Origin: Liolophura sinensis | Lineage: Eukaryota > Mollusca > Polyplacophora > Chitonida > Chitonidae | Direction: 5' to 3' | Length of the DNA stretch: 64,000 nucleotides | Assembly (NCBI RefSeq): GCF_032854445.1 | Contig: NC_088305.1 | Span: 11,081,717 to 11,145,716, forward strand | In this document: positions 22,916-53,484 of the stretch, in pieces | Numbering within the stretch: the stretch's first letter is position 1 | Layout of the letters: each line of letters begins with the position of its first letter | Position numbers and translations under genes: made by a program | Notes under the pieces: model-generated | What the model was told of the DNA's origin: nothing | The model's database searches: none | The model's input: the letters and a program-made list of their open reading frames with translations, nothing else

Positions 22916-23719
22916 AAAGGCCCTTGGAATGTTGTAAGGTGGTGACACAGAACCGAACTAGCCAGACACTTTGGGCCTATTTAAATCGCTGTTCTCGTGG
23001 TGATCATGCTGGAGAACGTGGCTTCGAAGGCCAAAATTTAACACTACATCGCTTGTTGCCAACAAGAGTTTTACTCTGTGTTTTCCAGAGTTGTCATTTT
23101 ATGCAACAAGAACGACAATGGTGGTTACTGACAACAGTTCAGAAGCTGAGTAAAACTGGGACTAGTATAGTCATGTCGATACTGAACACTACTGTGGATT
23201 CCAATACATCCTTTGAACATCGTCACCGACCCCGTCCACTAAGGGTGAGAGCTCTGGCATGAGTTGCGTGTTTACGTGTTTCACACCGATGTCATGAACT
23301 TTACGCTGATTCGTCTGCCGTTTACAGGCAAACAGCTACAACCACAAACTGTATTCCAACACATGCGGGAATTTGGCCTTGTATTGTCTCCGGGAAACAG
23401 CCTAACGCACTTGGTTGGAGAATTGGAATTGAGATAGGCCTTAGGGTGAAGCCGTTTGCCTCGGGCAATTTTGCTGACTTGTGAACTCCATGAGTTGGCG
23501 TTGCACAGCCTGAGGTGTGTCACTGATGGTTTTTGTGAAGAGATCTCATGTGACCTTAGGTTCTGGCTTACGGACAAAGGTCAGGAATTTTTAGCACGTT
23601 TTAGAATTTGGAGAGAACTTAAAACATCATTCTACATTGCTACTGTTGAAACTGAACAGAAAGTTTCACGTACAGCGCGACTGGGACCTAGTTTACGCGA
23701 AGAGTTTCACCTTTAATTA

Positions 23720-23725
23720 TTTATT
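23720..23725 (-). promoter_or_regulatory. AATAAA overlapping the receptor stop codon
   Basis: On the minus strand GAATAAATAA contains the TAA stop inside AATAAA. It could serve as a very short 3' UTR signal, or be chance in AT-rich sequence. Confidence 0.3.
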
Positions 23726-24728
23726 CACACCAGCAGCAGATTGCTCGCAGTTTATTGCTCAGAACCTTGAGTTTTTGGCGATTTAACAGCTTTAAGGTAG
23801 CGCCGAAGACAGAGCAGCCAAATACAGCAAGCCAAACAAACGAGGCCCACACAGGCGACAAGCACCAGGGGCAGTGAGTGTTGAGGAGCATCAATGTCGG
23901 GACCAAGTTCCAGATAGCTACCCAAGGGAGGTACATCAGCACACACATGTTGATCTGTCGGGTTTTGGAACTGGAATGGACGGTTGACCTTACGGAATCT
24001 GGTATCTGAATGGCTTTCACTGCGGCTTGCTGAGCGTCGATCTGACGAGCGTGTTTTCGAGCGAGTCGCAGGAGCAAGATCATCAAGCACCCGCCGACTA
24101 TCATGGACGAGCCAATTACGCCGTGAACAGTCGTCAGTAGAAAGGTTTTGGGGAATACTTTCCAAGAACATGTCCTTTGCCTGCACAGTTCCACACTAAA
24201 GTCTCCACGCGCCAGGATTAAGCCGATATGTGTTCCGAAGTACGTTACACCAAACGCCCAGACGGCCGCCATGCAAACCACGGAGAGAGTCTTAAACGCC
24301 CTTTCCTCCGCTCGCAGCGGGTTGTTAATTGTTCTTGCTGACAGGAAGGTCAGGACTGCCGAAACCAGGTAATATTCCGTTGTCGCGAACAGCTGAAAGC
24401 CTAGGACAGACACACAGACAGACGGCTGCGAAAACTGAAGATCTCTCATCAAGACCGTATGAAAGACACTGGACGCTAACTGCAAACTCACCACCAGTCC
24501 AGAGATGGATGTGGTCATGTCTCTGAACTGGGGTAGCCAGCTGGACTCGGTACCAGTAAGGAGCGTTGAACAGGCCAGCAGACTGTTACTGACTAGTACA
24601 CACAGAGCGAGGACACTGAGAATAGTGGCTAAGACCGCAGACACCACAGGATTGGTGTCCAGTGTGGTGTCACATGAGGCGTTCACGAACGGCGAGGTTA
24701 TTGTAGTCTGTTCTGTGGACATTGTCAC
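23721..24728 (-). CDS. Seven-transmembrane receptor-like protein, single exon, 335 aa
   Basis: Probably a membrane receptor, but ligand and G-protein partner cannot be read from sequence. Seven hydrophobic segments lie near residues 28-56, 72-94, 103-128, 146-172, 196-221, 258-282 and 291-314, after a short N-terminus with one N-glycosylation site (N16-A-S). Cys105 at the top of segment 3 and Cys182/Cys187 in the second outer loop could form the usual class A disulfide. Classical motifs are degenerate: SN not GN in segment 1, SART instead of DRY, MYLPW instead of CWxP, and no NPxxY in segment 7. The tail ends CCWC, a possible palmitoylation site. Intronless like many rhodopsin-family genes. 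The stop codon overlaps an AATAAA. Alternatives are a divergent peptide/amine-type receptor or an orphan lineage-specific family. Confidence 0.75.
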   Translation of the reverse strand: MTMSTEQTTITSPFVNASCDTTLDTNPVVSAVLATILSVLALCVLVSNSLLACSTLLTGTESSWLPQFRDMTTSISGLVVSLQLASSVFHTVLMRDLQFSQPSVCVSVLGFQLFATTEYYLVSAVLTFLSARTINNPLRAEERAFKTLSVVCMAAVWAFGVTYFGTHIGLILARGDFSVELCRQRTCSWKVFPKTFLLTTVHGVIGSSMIVGGCLMILLLRLARKHARQIDAQQAAVKAIQIPDSVRSTVHSSSKTRQINMCVLMYLPWVAIWNLVPTLMLLNTHCPWCLSPVWASFVWLAVFGCSVFGATLKLLNRQKLKVLSNKLRAICCWCE

Positions 24729-24756
24729 TTTTGGAGGATTCCAGACACAAACAGCT

Positions 24757-24770
24757 GCATATATAGAATG
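24757..24770 (-). promoter_or_regulatory. Possible TATA box of the receptor gene
   Basis: Minus strand reads CTATATATGC about 35 bases before the ATG. If used, the 5' UTR would be very short, so this is weak. Confidence 0.25.
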
Positions 24771-26547
24771 CTTTGGTTGTTAGCCGTCAAGAAATGAAGT
24801 AACCTACAGCTCCTTCATGACAGTGAAATTTTCAGACTCGATACTTTAGTCTGCAAGTAACTACATATTCAGGCAAATTAAAATGTTTTTTAAAGTTACT
24901 TCCCTTCACTGAAATGTGAAGCGAATCTTAAACCATGGAGCTAATGCTGACCCAGAACCTTGTCGCGTAGTTTATATGTTGTATTCTAAAACCATGTTAG
25001 TCAACATCACTAGCCAGTCCTTACAGATGCAGTCTGTAAAAGGTGCCAAAGGGGACAGCAAGATTTCTGCCTAAAATCAGTGTTTATGCCAATGTTGTAC
25101 ATTCCTCCTCTCAAAGCAATGACTTGTTTAGAGGGCTTCGTTTATTTCACTCACAGACGAGTCAGTTTCAGTAATGACATAACTGCAGATCGTTTCAAGA
25201 ATGTCATGAAATATTCCCATCGAAAAGCATACGCTTAAGACGAAAACAAATCCCGGGTTTCACAAGAACACATGGTCAAGCCGTAAATCTTGGGGCGCCG
25301 ATTGTTGTTAATGTCTCTCTTATACAGTAATAAGGAGCCTTTCCTGCCGGAAGTACTTCAGGTCCAAGCTGTGTAGTCTGTTGCTCATTCCTGTCTTTGC
25401 GAAAAAAACAAAGTTTTGTGAGCATACTGTATAACGTATAACTCACCTGTTACCAAAGAACAAGAGTGTATCCGGCTTGGACCCGAATCGCCATTGCGTG
25501 GGGAAAGTAACCCATTGTTGTTGGAGGTATTCTTGAACGGTTCCGTGCTACAGGAGGATTCACTGTGTCAATTACTATACAGCTTTATCAGTTATACAGC
25601 CGGATCAGTCCTCGACTCGAAACAATAGCTCTGTAGCTTACCGCATTGCGAGGTGGGGGTGGGGGGGGGAAAGAAGTACTCCAAGTTAATTTGGGAGGAA
25701 TCCTTGTCACCATGGTGAACTCCGACAGTGAGAAGGAATCAGCAACATCGGTGTGTATTCGCCCATAGGGCCTAGGTGTGCTCCTTTCACTGGATTTCCA
25801 CTATGCCCTATGATGATCCTAAACGTGTTCATTATTAATTCTGCGAATTAAAACAAGTGAAAAGAGAAACACAAATCCCAAGCTGAAAGCTCAAAAAGCA
25901 CGGACAGCAAGTTCCCTAAAAACACACATCGAGTAACCCGCAAGTATGATTCATAATAGATCCTTCCCAATCCATCGGTACTCACAGGATCTGCAGTGTT
26001 AGCTAACTTCTCCAGGCCTTGTTTCCTTCTGTTCAAACAAACCAAATGATATCTCCTGGTTTAACATCTGCAGGCTAAAATGATTTCACGAGCAATGGGC
26101 GAGTTTGCGCGTAAGATATACTTGCAGATGAAGTTTTATATCTAATGGTCCTGTCGGAAAGCATTAATGGACGCATGATTTTAACACCGCTATTACTTGA
26201 GTACGTATCTAATAAATAAATTCACTGTCGCTGTCCAACTACTATATTGTAGAATATCAAGAAAGCCTCGAACATTCCTGAATGACACTAAACCATTTAC
26301 TGTATAATTCTCGTAATCGGTGTTTACTGTTGGCAGTCATGCGTGTGTAATATAGTTTACCTGTAGAAGTGAAGCTTGAATTTCTATGCGCACGTGGTGA
26401 ACAAACAAGGTTAGCTACTTCCATGACAGGAGTACACATCAGAGGTGCATATAAACAGAATCGTCACAAGAGTAAATAATCGCTGAATCGTAGTGTTTAC
26501 GCAACTAATGGCGTTGTGTTCGTACCTAGATGTAGGCCTACTTAACC

Positions 26548-26710
26548 GGCGCCCCCGTGACCGAGATGGGTTAGCGCGGTGCAATGGCCGACGAGTCTCT
26601 CCCCAAGCAATGCCGTCCCTGTGAGTTCAACTCCAGCTCATGGAGGTCTTATGTGGGAAGGTGTGCCAGCAAGATGCTGCAGTCGTGACATACCCTCTGG
26701 GTTGCACAGT
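26548..26710 (+). mobile_element. SINE (family 1), 3'-truncated, diverged
   Basis: Head GCCCCCGTGACCGAGATGG, TTAGCGCG, GTGAGTTCAACTCCAGCTCATG and GTGGGAAGGT match the family. The conserved tail is missing. Confidence 0.7.
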
Positions 26711-26799
26711 TTTAAACATGATACGCTATAAGAACAGCAGAAGGGTGGAGTTTGGATGAATAAAGTACAACCGATGCACCATGCACTATATATATATAT

Positions 26800-26945
26800 A
26801 TTTATCTCATTGGTGTTTTACGCCGTACTCAAGAATATTTCACTTATACGACGACGGACAGCCTTATCGTGGGGAAAAAACCTTGCAGTGCCGGAGGGAA
26901 ACCCATGACCATCCGCAGGCTGCTCTCAAACCTTCCTGTGTGTAC
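26800..26945 (-). mobile_element. SINE (family 1) 3' half
   Basis: Reverse of the tail (TTGGTGTTTTACGCCGTACT, AAGAATATTTCACTTA) up to the CCATCCGCAGGCTGC segment. The AAAT tail has become a TATA-rich run. Confidence 0.75.
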
Positions 26946-27210
26946 TATAATAAACGTGATGAAGTGACTCGATAGGATGATGGAACGCTGTTGAAATATC
27001 TCTGTTAAAATGATATAGCATTTCTTAACTCGGTGAAAGTTGGAAGCTTGATGCGCACAGGAAGTTAAAACCCAACTCAATCCGACCGATGCGTCGCGTA
27101 ATAAGCATTCGTTTGTATGTGACATAACTGCGCCACTCGGACTAAATAGCTGAATGGTTGCACTCACCCCTAGTTTTCGTACTATCAGCAACTGGGACCA
27201 GCATGATCTG

Positions 27211-28190
27211 TTGAATCGCATCTGGGACCAACTGCGTACGTTCAGTTGAATCGCCTCCGGGACCAACTCCGTACGTTCCGTTGAATCGCCTCCGGGACCA
27301 ACTCGGTACTTTCAGTTGAATCGCGTCTGGGACCAATTCCATACGTTCAGCTGAATCGCGTCTGGGACCAGTTACGTGCGTTCAGTTGAATCACGTCTGG
27401 GACCAACTGCGCACGTTCAGTTAAATCGTATGTGGGACCTATTCCGTACTTTCAGTTGAGTTGCGTCTGGGACCAACTCCGTACTTTCAGCTGAATCGCG
27501 TCTGGGATCAATTCCGTACGTTCCGTTGAATCACGTCTGGGACCAACTACGCACGTTCAGTTAAATCGCATGTGGGACCTATTCCGTACTTTCAGTTGAG
27601 TTGCATCTGGGACCAACTCTGTACTTTCAGCTGAATCGCGTCTGGGATCAATTCCGTACGTTCAGCTGAATCGCGTCTGGGACCAATTCCGTGCGTTCAG
27701 TTGAATCACGTCTGGGACCAACTGCGCACGTTCAGTTAAATCGTATGTGGGACCTATTCCGTACTTTCAGTTGAGTTGCATCTGGGACCAACTCTGTACT
27801 TTCAGCTGAATCGCGTCTGGGATCAATTCCGTACGTTCCGTTGAATCACGTCTGGGACCAACTGCGCACGTTCAGTTAAATCGCATGTGGGACCTATTCC
27901 GTACTTTCAGTTGAGTTGCATCTGGGACCAACTCTGTACTTTCAGCTGAATCGCGTCTGGGATCAATTCCGTACGTTCAGCTGAATCGCGTCTGGGACCA
28001 ATTCCGTGCGTTCAGTTGAATCACGTCTGGGACCAACTGCGCACGTTCAGTTAAATCGTATGTGGGACCTATTCCGTACTTTCAGTTGAGTTGCATCTGG
28101 GACCAACTCTGTACTTTCAGCTGAATCGCGTCTGGGATCAATTCCGTACGTTCAGCTGAATCACGTCTAGGACCAACTTATATCGGTCAG
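27211..28190. repeat. 35-bp tandem array with 315-bp higher-order repeat
   Basis: About 28 monomers of 35 bp sharing TCTGGGACCAA and CCGTAC/TTTCAG. The diagnostic variant TTAAATCGTATGTGGG recurs at 27421, 27736 and 28051 (315 bp apart) and TTAAATCGCATGTGGG at 27561 and 27876 (also 315), so nine-monomer blocks are themselves repeated. Not coding on either strand. Confidence 0.95.
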
Positions 28191-28693
28191 TCGAATTGTG
28201 TCTAAAGCTCCGAATACATGAGAGCTTATGGGCCAACCCAGCTTAATCCGACTTTTGAATTCGGTCATAAGCGTTCTAATATGTGAAATAACGATGCGAC
28301 TCTGAAGCTGAAGTTGGAATGCAGCCGTTACGGGTATGACAGTTTAATCAAAGCCGCATGGCCATCAGCGACTGGGACCAACCCCGTAGGACCAAAATTT
28401 GCAAAATGAAAATATACAGGACAAAGAAGTCATTTCAGTTAAAATATATTTTGTTATCCTGATAATAGAAGTGACAACCAGAATTTGATCATGCATATAT
28501 ATTTACCTTTAACTAATAACTTTGTAACTAAAAGAGACACAGAGGTTTGCAAGAGTGAAGAGTGGTGTATTCTTATTTTACTCGAAGAAATACATTTCAT
28601 GTTGGCAGGTGGAGGGAATTAACCTGCCTCATACATTAACGTGACCAGTATCAGCAAATTTTACGTACATGATGCCTAACGACTCTACCGGAA

Positions 28694-28861
28694 GCCTGTT
28701 ACACGAAGTCTGTTACGTGAAACCTGTTAACTGAATCCTGTTACGTGAAATCTGTTACGTGAATCCTGTTGCGTGAAACCTGTTACGCGAAACCTGTTAC
28801 GCGCAACCTGTTACGCGAAGTCTGTTACGTGAAACTTGTTACCCGAAGTCTATTACGTGAA
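28694..28861. repeat. 14-bp tandem array, 12 copies
   Basis: Twelve units of the form NCCTGTTACGYGAA, exactly 14 bp each. The core TTACGTGAA/TTACGCGAA is regularly phased. Confidence 0.95.
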
Positions 28862-30380
28862 ATCGCGCGCTGCATCTTAAAGGTATACAGGGTTAAACCC
28901 TGCAGCGTTGGTCACACTTGACTAAAAGTACCATGCCGGTACCTAAAATTCATCCTTCGTCACACATCGTGTCCAACGCTTCGCTGGTCGAAGCATGTTA
29001 CATGTGTTTGAACTGAACTCGAATTACCCACTAAAGGTGCTAACGTAAAAGTCAACCCTGAGGGGATGACGACTGGCATAGCTGCCGTGCCGGCGGGAGC
29101 TGGGATCGATCTCACGACTACATATTGGGTATAGGTGTTACATTTGGCACTCTGGACAACTTGCTCAGGAAGGGACCCGGTATTTCGCACAATTCAGAGA
29201 TATAATTAAGAGACTCGGGCAAAATGACGCCACGAGACAACGCTAATAAGTGAATGGTTATGGCTTAACGCCACACCGGTAATATTTCACCCACATTATT
29301 TCGTGGCGCAATTTCAAGACAAACTTTAATAATACCACAGTCAGCAGGATTTTCCCCACTGATGTCTTTACGGTAAAGCTCTCTATATCAAAGCTATATT
29401 CCAGCTGCCACATGGCCTATAACTGAAGGCACTGTTTACATTTATTTTGAGGATATTCACAAAACAATTATTATCACATTGAAAAAAATTTTATATTATT
29501 AATTTTAAAAATGAACAAAAAACAAGTATGCCTGCATGTATCACATTCATGTTGTTCTGAAATGCCAAACAAACACACAGGATGAATATTTCAAATCTTG
29601 CCAGCCAGGTTATGGCCCATGATCCGGAACTCTCTGGTGTGGCATCAGCAAAACAGTCAAACTGAGCTAATGGACGGAAGATTGAAAATTGAGGCAATGT
29701 AATTGGCCTAAAATAAGACAACAACTGAGACATGGCCGACTGTCGCCGCACGATTCTTGTATAAACAGATAAACTGATCGATCTGTTGATTTAGTCGGCA
29801 AGACCTGCATGAATCATAATGCATTGATTACACGAGCAGATCTTAATGTATTATTGTCACTGTCAATATATTGATCCAACTATCGATGCTATTCTTTCAT
29901 ACTGACAGTAAAGTAAGGGGCCAAAACCATGTACAACTTTAACAGCTCAAGGAAAAACAGGATTTCGTAAAATGTCAAACAAAAAAACCTGTTATTTGGA
30001 ATATGATACAAAATATTTCAATAGTAAAACAAAGTTTAGCTTGACCTTTCTAAAATCAACCAGAAACCACTCATCCTCACATTTAAAATTTAAAACCTTA
30101 AATGTGCTCTTAACACAAGAATTAACGTAAGATTTGAATGCAGTTAAATGTTACTAACGTTAAAACAACGCGATTCGTTTTTTTAGATTCTAAATTATTT
30201 ATCATGCATGTTGCAATGAAAAATAAATTTCTTATTTAGCAGTAAATTATCGACGGTAATAGTTTTCTTGTATTATGACAAACGCATTTGGCATATGTGA
30301 CTGCAATTACGGCGATTTGATCATTCCATGTTGGCACATCTAAGGTCCAAACGACATTATCAAAATCGCTGGAGGAAAAC

Positions 30381-30485
30381 AACGATTCGACGAGGGAAAA
30401 ATACGATTCCCCAAGAAAAAAAGACGATTTCCCCAAGGAAAAAGACAATTTCCCCAAGGAAAAAGAAGATTCACCAGAGGAAAAA
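30381..30485. repeat. 21-bp tandem repeat, 5 copies
   Basis: Units such as GACGATTTCCCCAAGGAAAAA. The seven-residue minus-strand peptide repeat it encodes (SLGKSSF) is a by-product. Confidence 0.85.
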
Positions 30486-32364
30486 AAAACTATGGTGCGT
30501 TCAAGGAAAAATACGATTGGCAACCTCTGTTCGTCATCATCTTTACATCTGATTTACAACCTACCCTAAGGCAATGTAAATCACATGATATCACCCGTAA
30601 ACCACATGGTTGTCCACGTGGCAATGTATACACATGGTCCTATAGCACATTTCTAATATAGCCTAATACAGCAAATATGTACAAAGTTTACAGTGAAGGC
30701 TTACAGGTCGTACCATGAAAGAAATGTGTCGTTTTCTCGCTAATATACTATACTAAGGTGATAAGATATCAGCTGACTAAATCCTTTATGAAACGAACTA
30801 ATTTGCTAGTAATTAAGAAAATGGTTTTAAAATATACGTGCCCTACAGTAACAACTATTCTAGTATAGTAGGCCTACTATAGCTTGTAGCATTCGTAACA
30901 CTAGCGATAACAACTGTACAATAAAGCCACTGACACGTAAGACGTCCCACATTAATTTTTTTCTTAAAATGTTATAAAAACAGAAAACATTTGGGCTAGG
31001 ATAGTTTGGAAAAATTATGGCAAGGCTTTGGTGCATATGCACTTCAGGTTCCTCCAGCAACTGAGAGCAACAATTTGGCGTGATTAAAAATTCCCTGATT
31101 ATTTCTCCGCACAAAATACAGGCAACAATGAAGCTACATTTGCTGGCCTCAGCTGCCCGGGTTGCATTAGATATCTTTTTTAGATTCCAGAACAACATTC
31201 TGGGAAGGCCAAATGAGAACAAGTCTTTAATTCAATTTGGCTCAGAAAAAAAACGGCAGTTAAATAATCAAGTGAAGCAATTAACACAGACGCTTGCAAA
31301 ATCCACCTAGAAACGCCGTTTGTTATTAGTTGTTGCCCGTCACTAATAAAACACTGACGAGAGAAAATCCGTGAACTTGACACTGAGCACGTTGTGACGC
31401 TTGGCGGTTGCCAGGAAACTATAACACCATGCCCCCTGCCGATCGTCTTTGTTTCTTCAAGTTCGATAAAATCATCCATCTGCAAGGACCTGCGAATCAA
31501 CATGGCAGTGTTGAGAGAATATTGGATATCACATGTTCTTTCAATAGCAAGTGTTAGTGAATAAACTTGATTCCAACTACACGAAGCAGCAAACAGTTAC
31601 CAAAGCAGAATTAAGAGTTTATCGATCGATGGAGGAAAACAAAATTAATGGGTGCTTGCATGACGGACACGCTGAGGATTATGTGCATCATATCAAAAAC
31701 ATTATAACATCAGATTCACTAAAAGGATGCAATCCGGATTCTATACTACCAGTATCCATAATTTGTTTCTTTTCACTCTTGTATTCAGCTCTCTGTAAAA
31801 TCAGTCGTATTCACTATCAATATTGCCTTTTGTCTTTGGCACGCAACACCACATGCTGTAAGCCTACACACAAGCATGCGGGTTATGGAGATGTGCATTC
31901 ACACGTTTTTTTGTAGTAGCCGCTGTAGCTTGATTGATTGATTTTTTTTTCAAGTCTTGGTTAGAGTTACCGGGGTACATTATATTTACAGCTAGGGCTA
32001 GGCTAGGTTTAATCCAAGTTTAAAGATAGGAGTAGGCCAGGTTATGGTTTGTGGTATTTTCATATATAAAAATGGTAAAACTGACAGCTGTGCGAATAAA
32101 AAAACTATTCATCTAGATCAGTCTCTAGTTAGTCAGTGTTAGGAGTTTGGAATTTGAGAATACACTATGGTTAGAATGTAAGATTTACCAACAACTATGA
32201 TGAATTTTTGGAGTGCTAAGTAATAGAAATGCAAAGAATAGTCCAAAAGGTTCAGACCTCCAGATGGGGCACAACTATAGAGCTAGAGCTAATAGTTACT
32301 CATCAGGGTTGTTCATAATCGTTTTTTCATAACTTTGAGATTCTTTTCCACAAAAGTTTCCGAC

Positions 32365-53241
<20,877 letters not shown>

Positions 53242-53484
53242 TTAGTCTTGATTACACACTATATGGACGAAAGACAACTGGTTTTTAGCGGCATACGGTT
53301 TATCTAAATGCTTACATAGCAGCAACTTAAACTCTGGCTGAGGTAAACTGAGAACAGGTCGGATTTCACCACTTACACGAACCCTGAGGCGTCCAGTTCG
53401 GCATAACACTGGGTAAAGGGGTTCTCTACGCATCATGTTGACTAAAATCTCCGCTTTGCATAGAGGTTTTCCATAAAAGAGCAA
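53242..53484 (-). CDS. Unrecognised gene, last exon
   Basis: Acceptor TATTTCAG. Encodes LLFYGKPLCKAEILVNMMRR, LYPVLCRTGRLRVRVSGEI and CKHLDKPYAAKNQLSF to CNQD and TAA. Several Cys residues; no known motif. Confidence 0.6.
   Translation of the reverse strand: MLFYGKPLCKAEILVNMMRREPLYPVLCRTGRLRVRVSGEIRPVLSLPQPEFKLLLCKHLDKPYAAKNQLSFVHIVCNQD

Larger units (their letters stand above)
20694..23720. other. Region between PDIA4 and the receptor gene
   Basis: The first 450 bases are the likely PDIA4 3' UTR (AATAAA at 21139-21144). A five-copy 33-bp array lies at 22751-22915. A 237-codon minus-strand frame (22235-22948) runs through that array and resembles no family I know. I do not call it a gene. 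Confidence 0.6.
24771..32364. other. Gene-poor region rich in tandem repeats
   Basis: Between the receptor gene and the calpain 3' end. Contains two SINE pieces (26548-26710 and 26800-26945), a 35-bp higher-order array (27211-28190) with related flanks, a 14-bp array (28694-28861) and a 21-bp array (30381-30485). Open frames here are short, with no splice-consistent or family-like coding sequence that I recognise. Confidence 0.65.

Noticed and set aside
30860-31916. Frames of about 120 codons on both strands
   Set aside because: No family-like motif, no consistent splice sites, composition like the flanking AT-rich DNA.
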